DNA from: Paulinella micropora
Taxonomy: Eukaryota > Cercozoa > Imbricatea > Euglyphida > Paulinellidae
Assembly: GCA_019918135.1 (NCBI GenBank)
Contig: WBZZ01006436.1
Location: 70,001 to 92,500 of the forward strand
Direction: 5' to 3'
DNA: 22,500 nucleotides
Shown here: positions 1 through 7,938 of the stretch, piece by piece
Layout of the letters: every line of letters begins with the position of its first letter
Numbering within the stretch: position 1 is the first letter of the stretch
Notes under the pieces: generated by a model
The model's input: the letters and a program-made list of their open reading frames with translations, nothing else
The model's database searches: none
Told to the model about the DNA's origin: nothing
Made by a program: the position numbers and the translations under genes

Positions 1-25
1 GGCCTTGCTGTACTGTATTGATGTG
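1..25 (+). repeat. 3' arm of a palindromic hairpin repeat, cut by the window edge
   Basis: The first bases (GGCCTTGCTGTACTGTATTG) match the 3' arms of the hairpins at 350-370 and 577-599, which share the core TTGCTGTACTGTACT with one change here. The matching 5' arm would lie upstream of the window. It is probably a third member of the same family. Confidence 0.6.
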
Positions 26-317
26 TCACGTTGAGAACATATACAAATAAATTATTTTTAGGTTTGTAACTGTGTTCGCGCTCGAGAGTATTGTATGTCA
101 GCGATTATTCTCTAACTTCCCTAAATTCACGTTAAATCACTATTTTGATGAGAATAATTGTTGACTGCCTATGTCGACATCGTGAGTACTGTATTTGCCT
201 AGATATTTCGTTATTTCTAAAGTAAGATATATTCAGGCAAAACGCGATATGGATGTTGTATCTGCTAAACATTTCGTTAGCAGCAAGTTGACACAATAAT
301 TTACAGTTTGCTGAACC

Positions 318-370
318 AGCATAGTGTGGCAAGGCCAATGACAATAACGTTGGTCTTGCTGTACTGTACT
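318..370. repeat. Palindromic repeat / hairpin 1
   Basis: The arms are 318-338 and 350-370 with an 11-base loop. As RNA, 20 of 21 positions can pair; five of these are G-U wobbles and one is a C-A mismatch. Seen as DNA, the two arms are also the inner ends of two adjacent elements (about 1-336 and 352-565) that start with GGYYTTGCTGTACTGTA and end with its rough reverse complement, separated by 15 bases. A tandem MITE-like element or a structured RNA are both possible. Confidence 0.65.
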
Positions 371-546
371 GATAGATTGCACAATAAGTTGCAAGGTGAT
401 GGCGTAGCGTTCAAATCATACATATTTCCAAAAAATCATAGTCAATATATAATAATATTGTATGGAAAGTAAACTTTCAAGTTTACTGACTTATCAATAT
501 ATATACTTTCTTAGCAATATGTATGAGACGGTGCGTTTGCTAAATT

Positions 547-599
547 AGCATAGTACAGCAAGGACGATCGTACTCAGATCGGTTTTGCTGTACTGTACT
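547..599. repeat. Palindromic repeat / hairpin 2
   Basis: The arms are 547-569 and 577-599 with a 7-base loop; 21 of 23 positions can pair when wobbles are allowed. The 15-base gap between the flanking element ends (566-580) is the same length as in hairpin 1 and again takes part in the stem through GATC at both ends. Upstream, GTTTGCTRAAYYAGCATAGT is shared with the segment before hairpin 1. Confidence 0.65.
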
Positions 600-846
600 A
601 ATCAAACTGGATTGAATTCTGTGACAAAGTTTTTTTCCGATGTATAAGCTTTGATTGACATGGGATGACGGTGGTTAGTGAAGTTAGGATTGATCATTAT
701 TGTGTTCCAGAGTCGTTAGTCACCATCTTATCAGAGTGTGTTTGATAATATTTATTAATGTATGAGTAACTGTGTTTTTCGTTGTTGCTGTTGTAATGTC
801 GTTGTATTTTATATAGGTGAAACAGTGTTATTTTGATAAAGTGAAT
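600..846 (+). other. Upstream region of the Helitron-type gene
   Basis: This AT-rich stretch has no ORF of note. A possible 3' splice site (TTTATATAG, ending at 816) precedes a frame that runs into the first exon, so an upstream non-coding exon could exist. No TATA box or initiator can be assigned with confidence. Confidence 0.3.
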
Positions 847-1068
847 ATGTCTCGCTCGCGGTTTATTGCGGACGAAGCGTCTGGTGACTCAGGTGAAGAT
901 TCACCTGGTGATCAAGGTTCAGACAGTGAAGCAGGAAGTATCGGTGACTTTGTGGCAGAAGAACAGGAGTTAGGAGGGAAGGATAATTTTAATCATTGTT
1001 TGGTTGACAACAAGATTGAAGAAGAAGACGACAAGCTGCTGGAGGAGGAAGGACTGCAATGTCTACAG
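847..1068 (+). CDS. Exon 1: acidic N-terminus of the Helitron-type protein
   Basis: The exon starts MSRSRFIADEASGDSGEDS and is rich in Asp, Glu, Ser and Gly, typical of a disordered acidic region. The ORF is open from 817 (GTG), but the first ATG in frame is at 847. It ends at a CAG|GT donor (1069) in phase 0 and joins the exon at 1146 without breaking the frame. The 77-base intron ends in GCGTAG. No enzymatic domain is visible. Confidence 0.6.
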
Positions 1069-1145
1069 GTTTGACAAATTGTTCACAATTTGTTATTGTT
1101 ACGTATTATTAGTTGATTTATCATGACTGTGTTTTTGGTGCGTAG

Positions 1146-1424
1146 CACTTGGAGGATTTAGAGGTTCGTTCTCAGCGTGGCGATGAAGCTGATGAAGCTA
1201 GTAGCGATGGCGACATGCGAGGGGAAGGGGCAATAGGGTTTGTGCCTACCCAACATGCAGAAACATTTCAGAAGTTGAATGAGCAGTATGTATTCAACAT
1301 GCAGCAGAAGTTTGCAGCGAAATACAAAGTGACTCAAAAGCTTCCTGACAATGCAGTATGGTACAAGCAGACTGAACTAGAAAGTTTTGTTTCTAGTCAT
1401 GCTTTGTTTCGGATCTCTGACGAG
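1146..1424 (+). CDS. Exon 2: charged linker of the Helitron-type protein
   Basis: The exon continues exon 1 in phase 0 (HLEDLEVRSQRGDEADEASS), then has a better-ordered stretch, GFVPTQHAETFQKLNEQYVF, followed by a lysine/aromatic segment. The frame stays open to a TGA at 1560. A GT at 1425 with a TTTAG at 1508-1512 would give an 88-base phase-0 intron that connects directly to the open frame of exon 3. The alternative is a frameshift between 1513 and 1562. I prefer the intron only weakly. Confidence 0.5.
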
Positions 1425-1512
1425 GTGATAAGGAAGAGAAAAGAATTATACGAAACCATGCTAGCTAGTGCTAGCAGTGCAAGCGCTACTGCTGATTCAA
1501 AACTGCATTTAG

Positions 1513-1846
1513 GAACTTTGCATGACAAAGTTCTTCGCAAGCGAAAGAAGAACACAGAGTGAACAGAGTCCAAGAGGAAAGAAACGAAAAAAGAAAACAG
1601 CCAACAAAACAAAAAGCAAAACCAGACGATCATCAAAGAAGTTGAAAGACAAGAAGGAACCGAAGTCGAAGAATAAGAAGCAACATAAGTCGGAAAATAA
1701 GCAGCAAAAGTGCAAAACAAAAATGCGCAAATACAGGAGAAAGCAGGTGTGGGCACGGCAGGAAGAAGCACAGCGTATGGCCTACAAGAGAATGCGGACA
1801 CTGATAGATTTGTGGGATAACGATAAGAAGAAGAATGAAGAATCTG
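1513..1846 (+). CDS. Exon 3: lysine/arginine-rich segment
   Basis: This frame encodes a very basic stretch with clusters such as RGKKRKKK and KKLKDKKEPKSKNKKQ, good candidates for nuclear localisation, then a helical part (QEEAQRMAYKRMRTLIDLWD). It ends at a GT donor at 1847 in phase 1, which matches the phase of the next exon at 1940. The start depends on the proposed intron at 1425-1512. Confidence 0.5.
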
Positions 1847-1939
1847 GTACTTCTTTCTCTAAGACTTTCTAAGATATTCTTAAACAACACATCTACATTA
1901 GTTACCTTACGTAACGATACTTACTGACGTTTTTTGCAG

Positions 1940-2047
1940 GAGAAGGAGAGTGCAGTCAAGCACATTCTGAAGAAGCGCAGCCGGTGGTTGAAAACGCTAA
2001 CCAGACGCTTGTAGGTATGCGGGAAGAGAAGAAGAACAAACAATCAG
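1940..2047 (+). CDS. Exon 4: short acidic linker
   Basis: This is a short exon between a TTTTTTGCAG acceptor and a CAG|GTCC donor, phase 1 on both sides, so it links exon 3 and exon 5 without a frame break. Its peptide (GECSQAHSEEAQPVVENANQ...) is polar and featureless. The two flanking introns are 93 and 113 bases. Confidence 0.5.
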
Positions 2048-2160
2048 GTCCTTTCTCTTATCATCTCTTTTGCGTATTTTTTTAGACATCTACACACATA
2101 CATGATACTTACGTACCCAACCCTTTTGTCTAATAATGACTAATTTGGCATCATTAGCAG

Positions 2161-3075
2161 GAGAAGACAGCCAGGGAAATTTGGGAGCAAGAGACATCGT
2201 AGACAATGGACATCCATTACAAGGGATCATACAGGAATTAGAGGCTAAGCGACTGGAGAGTAAAAAGGGACGTAACGCACGCAACAAAGCGAGGTGGCGA
2301 CAAAGACAGTCTGAAGAGGCGAAAGATGAGGAGCGTGCAAAAGCAAGAGCAAGGATGCAAGCAAGACGTCAAAGACAATCGGCACAGAGCAAGGAAGAAG
2401 AGCGTGGCAAGGCGCGAGCAGGGATGCAGGCAGCACGTGAAGGACAAACGACACAGAGCAAGGAAGAAGAGCGTGCAAAGGCGCGAGCAGGGATGCAGGC
2501 AGCACGTGAAGGACAAACGACCAAGAGAAGGGAAGAAGAGCGTGCAAAGGCGCGAGCAGGGATGCAGGCAGCACGTGAAGGACAAACGACCGAGAGAAGG
2601 GAAGAAGAGCGTGCAGAGGCGCGAGCAAGGATGCAGGCAGCACGTGAAGGACAAACGACCGAGAGAAGGGAAGAGAGCGTGCAGAGGCGCGAGCAAGGAT
2701 GCAGGCAGGATGTGAAGGACAAACGACCGAGAGAAGGGAAGAAGAGCGTGAAGAGGCGCGAGCAAGGATGCAGGCAGCACGTGAAGGACAAACGACCAAG
2801 AGAAGGGAAGAAGAGCGTGAAGAGGCGCGAGCAAGGATGAATAAAAAGAGGCAACATCAAACTGAAGATGAGGAGATGCAAGATATGGATAGTTCCAAGG
2901 AGAGGATGAAGCGGCTACGTTCCAAGCGCAAGAAAGAGGAAGCATCCTGCACTAAGCAAACAGATGATGCAGACGATGCAGAGTCCGACAGAAATCCTGA
3001 TAAGGAAAAGAAATCAACACATCATTTCTTAAGTGCTATGTCAACAGAAACGCGGAACCACGTGCTTGCAGACAG
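2161..3075 (+). pseudogene. Exon 5: array of 23-residue basic repeats (STPR-like)
   Basis: After a short linker this exon contains about eight tandem units of 69 bases (about 2326-2870), each a 23-residue peptide of the form EEERAKARAGMQAAREGQTT plus three charged residues. A 23-residue Arg/Glu repeat is the hallmark of STPR (score-and-three) DNA-binding repeats, known from silkworm FMBP-1 and, as I recall, also from some Helitron-type proteins. A unit near 2665-2680 has GGGAAGAGAGCG where its neighbours have one more A/G, and the frame shifts by one; the continuing frame is open to 3075 and keeps the repeat pattern. The tail holds RLRSKRKKEE and other basic clusters. The donor CAG|GTATAT at 3076 is phase 2 and fits the next exon. 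STPR assignment is by length and composition only. Confidence 0.65.
2326..2870 (+). repeat. 69-bp coding minisatellite, about eight units
   Basis: Tandem units carry conserved blocks GAAGAAGAGCGTG, GCAGGGATGCAGGCAGC and GAAGGACAAACGAC. Units 2 to 5 are nearly identical while the first and last are diverged, the pattern expected from internal duplication or gene conversion. Confidence 0.9.
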
Positions 3076-3169
3076 GTATATATTACGGAACAAGAATATA
3101 CACATGTAGAAACGTACATATAGCTGGAGTTCTACCTATTACACATACATTTCCATTTGCTGTGTCTAG

Positions 3170-3410
3170 GTGGGGTCTGGATCCAGAAGTTGGTTCCTCT
3201 TTAGTGGAGCATGAGCTGTACGTTAAGAACAATTTGAGTTCTGTGTTTTCCTGCTCTTCCTGCTGTGAGATCAAATTCCAGAAAGACAGGTACAGCGACA
3301 GCGGAAAATGGAAGACAGTGTGCAGGCGTTGTGTTCCTTTGAATCGGCCCTCTAGTGTCGGCAATCCTTTCACTGCAGGCAACGGCATGATCGTTTGGAG
3401 TGCCGACAAG
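3170..3410 (+). CDS. Exon 6: Cys-rich knuckle preceding the DUF6570-like domain
   Basis: The exon reads WGLDPEVGSSLVEHELYVKN and then FSCSSCCEIKFQKDR...VCRRC. The paired cysteines (CSSC and CRRC, about 25 residues apart) form a likely zinc knuckle, as is usual just before the DUF6570-type region in Helitron/Pif1 proteins. Entry (AG at 3169) is phase 2 and exit (GT at 3411) is phase 0; both fit the neighbouring exons. The following intron is only 54 bases but has a good branch-like TCTAATA and a GTGTCAG acceptor. Confidence 0.7.
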
Positions 3411-3464
3411 GTAGATGACAGCTGTTGCAGCAATCTTTTCCACAATGTCTAATACGTGTGTCAG

Positions 3465-3925
3465 GGTGGCAGGCCACCAGAAATATCTGGGCTGCGCATG
3501 GTTGAGGAAATGCTTATCTGTCTAGTGTTTCCGATTGCATCAGTGTTCATGGTTGGCAACGGACACAACTATTATCGTGGTCACCAATTTAGCATCGGAC
3601 AGGATCTGAGAGAGTTGTACTACGTGCTTCCGCGGCTAGGTTCCGAACTGCCAATCAACATCATTTTTCGTCGTGGGACGAAACCAGGGAGCGAAGCAAA
3701 ATTCATGGATCTTTCTGTACGCAGGCAAAAGGTACAGGACGCTTTGCGGTGGCTGCGCCAACACAACCCGCTCTATCGAGAGTTGGATGAGAAGTGGTTT
3801 GCTAAGCTAGATGACCCGCGGTGGACGACTCTCCCTGAAGATGGCATGATGCCAGGTTTAAACTGCATAGTTGAGGATGAAAGCAACGAGGACAGCAAGG
3901 CACCAGAGGGCTATTTGTTGGAGCG
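3465..3925 (+). CDS. Exon 7: DUF6570-like domain
   Basis: Recognisable family features are ISGLRMVEEMLICLVFPIAS, then NYYRGHQFSIGQDL and LYYVLPRLGSELPIN, followed by RRQKVQDALRWLRQHNPLYR. This matches the usual DUF6570 pattern of an E-x-L-I helix, a G-x-x-x-F strand and LPRLPSELD. DUF6570 sits N-terminal to the Rep domain in many Helitron-type proteins; its biochemical function is unknown. A donor GTGGAA at 3926 (phase 2) gives a 68-base intron to the CAG at 3991-3993. The alternative is that the frame simply shifts between 3926 and 3994. Confidence 0.75.
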
Positions 3926-3993
3926 GTGGAATTCACGATTTCGTATCGAACGAGACCATTTCTTCATACTGGAATGGGATAAAGTGTATTCAG

Positions 3994-5017
3994 TGTGTGT
4001 CTTCCAAAAGAATTGTGGGACAAGGTTTTGGAGTACGATGAGTTCCAGGATGAGATGCACAGTCCAGATCGTGCGCACAGCACAGAGCCCGCCAACCAGC
4101 CTGAATCTGAACAGGAACGTGTTATCAAAGTGCGTCACTACGGCCTTCATACAGATGGTACGTTATTACCTAGCTGGATCCACGAATGGGACAGTCGTGA
4201 GCGTGAAAAAGATTCAGAACACCAGTTGTTGTACGGCGAAGAATTTCCAAAGGAAGGAAAGCAATCCGCACATCGCATACCGAACGAAGAAAAAGTATTT
4301 GTTTCACAAATCATCTTCGCTGGCAATAAAGGACACTGGATAGATAAACATACTCAGTTTTTGACGGACGATTGTCACCGTTCCGCGAGAGCTCATTGTG
4401 AGATGAGTACCGACAGTTGTTTTCCATACTCCAAGTGTCCATTATGTTTCTTGAATTCAGAAGCCACTACCTCCGAACCTGTCAGCGAGCGCAAGGCAGA
4501 GAGTTTGGATAGTTTTTCGAAGCTTCAGAAAGGAACCAAAGAAACTGAGAAAGTGAGCGAGGCTACGGTCGAAGGAGCAAAGAAATGTGCGCTACAACAG
4601 TCGGATGGAAGCAAGGAACCGATGATCGACGATATCGAGGGTGCTGCAAGTACATCAGCCGAACCTGTCAGCGAGCACAAGGCAGAGAGTTTAGATAGTT
4701 TTTCGAAGCTTCAGAAAGGAAATGAAGAAGCTAAGAAAGTGGACGTGGCTACGATCGAAGGAGCAAAGAAGTGTGCGCTACAACAGTCAGATGGAAACAA
4801 GGAACCAACGATCGACGATATCGAGAGTGGTGCAAGTACATCTGCTGACAAAACGTTCGTGGAATTAGGAACCTGTTCAGGCATCGGTGACATTCCGGTA
4901 AGGGAAGCAGAAGAACTAGCGAGGCACGTTGCGGCGCACGACAAAGAAGCTCCACTCGGATCTGCTGCTCGTCCTGTACGATGGCCAGATCTGCAAGGTG
5001 ATGTTATCAGCGATCAG
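3994..5017 (+). CDS. Exon 8: linker between DUF6570-like and Rep domains, with duplicated 62-residue insert
   Basis: The exon has one uninterrupted frame. The first part (CLPKELWDKVLEYDEFQDEM ... RVIKVRHYGLHTDGTLLPSW) may be part of the domain that normally bridges to Rep. A Cys/His cluster follows at about 4375-4455 (DDCHRSARAHCEMSTDSCF, then CPLC). Residues encoded at 4475-4660 are duplicated in tandem at 4661-4846. The C-terminal part (IPVREAEELARHVAAHDKEA) is helical. Donor CAG|GTAACA at 5018 is phase 0 and leads to the acceptor at 5114. Confidence 0.65.
4475..4846 (+). repeat. 186-bp (62-codon) tandem duplication inside exon 8
   Basis: Two in-frame copies, 4475-4660 and 4661-4846, each start EPVSE and carry KAESLDSFSKLQKG and EGAKKCALQQSDG. 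The copies differ at scattered codons but have kept the reading frame, so duplication came before or during coding life. Confidence 0.9.
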
Positions 5018-5114
5018 GTAACATGTAGCAGCAGCGTTTGAATTGCTGTTGACGATTAAGTGCATATTTATACACCATTAAATTATTTTTGTATGATTGT
5101 GGTGTATCATGCAG

Positions 5115-6288
5115 GTGTTTGATGGGTCGAATCCAGAATCGCGCTTGTTACTATCGAAAGCGTTTCCTACATTATTCCCTGGCAACGGTGATGGTGATTT
5201 CTACAGGACGAAGACATATGATTTATCACTACAAAGTTATGCTGGGCACGATGAGGCTGGGGACGGTTGATGGCGAAGACAAGAAAGTGCATTTGCTACA
5301 TCCAAAGCACGACCGCTTTGCGTTTTTTCTACATAATGTCTGGCAACGCAAGCTTATTCTCAGAGGGTCATCTTACTTTCTCAAACACTTCCCGGGTGAT
5401 TCTTCTCGATTGACGTGGAAGGAAGTCAAAGACATGGCGAAAGATCCCGAGAGAGTAACCGAACTATGTAAGAAAGTAGAAAGAATTTGCACACCAGAGT
5501 ACGGCAGTCTGAAGGCGTGGTTTCAAACTAGACAGAATGTGTTATCCCTGATGATGAACGGTCCCGACGGGAGGCGAGGAGCTCCGCACGTGTTTTTTAC
5601 TCTGTCTTGCCCTGACAATTGGTTGCCGGAGCTTCATGGGGACGGGAAGCATTTCAGTGGTAATCTTCCTCCGTTACGCCGCAGAGGAGATACATTACCT
5701 GAGTTCCATGCACGACGGATGGCAGCGATCAGGAACTGTGGCTTGGTTGGTGAGTTTTTCTGGAGCAAGATGACACACTTTGTTGATTCATTCTTTTGAA
5801 AATACTTAAAAGCGTTGTGGAGTTTTTTGCGATGAGAATTTCAGCAGAGGGGCGTCTCGCATGGTCACGGATGTGCAAGGCTTGGTGGTAACGCACCTGA
5901 TTTTTTGCGGAAGGAGAAAAACTCCTGCTGCTGTTGCTAATCAAACATATCAGCAACGTGCCGGTAGTGAAGGAACGAGCAGATCGCATAAGTGCGGAGA
6001 TTAAGGCGAAGTTAATTGATTTCACTGATGGGCTTCTCGATGCATGGAACGTCAATCTGGACGTTGAGAAAGAGGAAAATCCACAGCCTAGGTCGGGAGG
6101 AGATTCCTATCTCAGCAGATCGATCTGGAGTTGTGAGACTGCAGAGGAAGTGAAGCAGTGGGTCACCGGAGTCTAACAACAGTGTGGACGACACGTTTGC
6201 GGTCCGAACAGCAAGTGCAGGCGACGCCAACCTAGCAAAAACAAGAAAAAGAAGTTGTCACCTGAAAACCAAACGAACTCTTCCCTTG
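5115..6288 (+). pseudogene. Exon 9: Helitron Rep domain (HUH motif), with frameshifts and stops
   Basis: The exon begins in phase 0 with LLLSKAFPTLFPGNGDGDFY, a standard opening of the Helitron Rep region. The frame slips near 5268 and resumes as LHPKHDRFAFFLHNVWQRKL ... GAPHVFFTLSCPDNWLPELH (Helitron_like_N pattern). NCGLVGEFFWSKMTHFVDSF runs into TGA at 5797, continues in the same frame to TGA at 5833, then EFQQRGVSHGHGCARL, where HGH at 5860-5868 occupies the place of the metal-binding HUH motif. A slip in the AAAAA run near 5915 moves the frame to one that continues through TAA at 6174 and ends in a Cys/Lys-rich stretch (QQCGRHVCGPNSKCRRR). Donor GTAAG at 6289. An intron at 5746-5844 would avoid two stops but would remove a conserved-looking part of Rep, so I read this as mutation. 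Confidence 0.8.
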
Positions 6289-6485
6289 GTAAGATTCTTT
6301 CCCCCCACCTCCTCCCTTCCCCCCCCCCCCCCACTCCCCCTTCTACACACACATACATGCACACATACATACACACATACAGAGAGACATTCCTTCTCTC
6401 TCTGTATGTTTGTATGTTTGTGTCTGTGAATAGCTTTACTTAAAAGTTTGTACAAATATTAAAACTTTATGTTTTGTTTATACAG
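6289..6485 (+). other. Intron with C14 run and CA-rich tract
   Basis: The 197-base intron has a canonical GTAAG donor and TTATACAG acceptor, phase 1 on both sides. It carries C14 at 6319-6332 followed by ACACAC/ATACAT repeats, so it has been a site of repeat growth. Small ORFs here are by-products of these repeats. Confidence 0.7.
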
Positions 6486-7828
6486 CTGCGAATCCTAACG
6501 ACGGAGCGGAAAATGTTCAAGATCAGAATGAAACGCAAGACAAATCTGCGTCGCAGAAGGCAGACAAGGAATTTCTGTATCGGTACGGATTTCCTCACCC
6601 GTTACGCGAGAAAACAACTATAGAGATTGAGCGGCGCATGGACAAAGATATTTTGAGCAGACACGAGCATCCACCAGCGATTTTGGAGCAAAATATCAGG
6701 AGTTTGCTTGTGAGTTTCGACATGGAAGAAGGCACAGAAGGCATGCTGGCTCTGGAAGCAGAATTAAAGATACTAACAGAGTGTTTAGTGCAAGAAGATG
6801 AAGGGAAAGGATTCCATCGTATCTGCGTTATAGACTTTCCTGTTGCGCTCAGTCTGATGATGCTACACTTCCGGGTGAAACATTATCCACGCCGCAATGA
6901 TAGTCTGTTCAATTGCACGTGCTTCATCATGTCGCAGCATTGGCCTGGGAATGGTGACATACAGTGTTTATTTGATTTTCTAGACTCCTTAACATATATG
7001 ACGAAGTATAGTATATGTGCAAATCGGAAACAATCAGTGAGACCGCTTTGCAAATGATGCAAGCGGTAGTCAAGGGTATCGAGTTTCAGCAGAAGGCTAG
7101 AAGCAAGAAACAATGTAGGAATCAGGCAAACGGAGAGAAAGTTGCTGAGGAACATGTTGCGCCAGAGCAGGAAGAAGCACGTGATTCTTCACAACCACTG
7201 CCAAGATCATCGACTGAACCAGATCAAGGACACAGAGTCACATGTACGAGCGGCGCAGAGATCACGAATGATGGAACCGCGATGGATCCAGCGTTTTGGG
7301 AATTTCAAGAACATGAGACTGATGAGCTCGACCTGTTTGCGGCGCAAGTTGATGAGAGCGCTCTGGCAGAAGAATACAGTGCGCTCCAGTATGAGTTGCA
7401 CGGTGGTGAGTCAGAATACAATATGTTTCATCATGAGGAGATCAAAGTTGAGGACCAAGACGAATCATCTGAGTTTCCAGCAGCAGGACAAGGAAGAACG
7501 GCAGATAGTCAAGCAGCAGAACAAAAAGAATCATCTGAGTTTCCAGCAGCAGATGGTGTCGCAGCAAAACCAGATTTGGAAGCAACAGCAGGAGATTCCG
7601 CAGCAGAACCAGAAGCGAAGGTGCCAGTCCCAGGCAGCAGTTTAGTAGGAAATTAGCTATGCGGATGTTGAAGAAAAGGGATTGGACCAAGCCAGAGGTT
7701 CTTCATCGGCTGCTAGGTTTACCATTAGTGCATTTTTCATCAGGAATCAAATTTGTCAGGGTGCAAGTTCCTGGCCGCGAAAAGAAATCTGGCGACCCTT
7801 GCATGCAGTTCGCCAGGAGCTGTCTGAG
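6486..7828 (+). pseudogene. Exon 10: C-terminal half of Rep with catalytic tyrosines, plus Gln/Glu-rich insert
   Basis: The exon opens with a disordered Asn/Gln segment, then FLYRYGFPHPLREKTTIE, the usual strand after the Cys cluster of Helitron Rep. HYPRRNDSLFN and YMTKY (6995-7009) follow; the two Tyr of Y-x-x-K-Y correspond to the Y2 nucleophiles, and both remain. The frame slips at about 7012 and resumes as MCKSETISETALQMMQAVVK. A long acidic/Gln/Ala-rich insert (about 7081-7630) contains the 8-residue repeat ESSEFPAA twice. A second slip near 7634 restores RKLAMRMLKKRDWTKPEVLH and LLGLPLVHFSSG, a block found between Rep and helicase in this family. A GT donor at 7829 is possible. Confidence 0.75.
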
Positions 7829-7938
7829 GTAAAGTCAAACGTCGAGGCACGAAGGGGTAGGAGAATACAATCCGACAACAAATCAGACCCCAACGGAATA
7901 TCGGATGACGACGAAACTGGTGATATGATTCGACCGAA
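7829..7938 (+). other. Uncertain segment: intron or frameshifted linker
   Basis: The frame of exon 10 closes just after a GAG|GTAAAG donor-like site. Another frame is open across this stretch with an acidic peptide (ISDDDETGDMIRPN) and closes at TGA 7940. No convincing acceptor was found. It may be a variable coding linker with two indels. Confidence 0.3.

Noticed and set aside
2326..2870. CRISPR-like array
   Set aside because: The 69-base units are contiguous with no unique spacers, encode a 23-residue peptide repeat in frame, and lie inside an exon of a eukaryotic gene.
2238..2945. Long minus-strand ORFs opposite the 69-base repeats
   Set aside because: They are shadows of the repeat: 69 is a multiple of three, so several frames stay open. 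Composition (Cys, Ser, Phe rich) is not protein-like.
5797..5835. TGA read as tryptophan (altered genetic code)
   Set aside because: TGG is used normally in the same genes, other breaks are frameshifts or TAA/TAG, and sister repeat copies show CGA in place of TGA. Decay explains it better.
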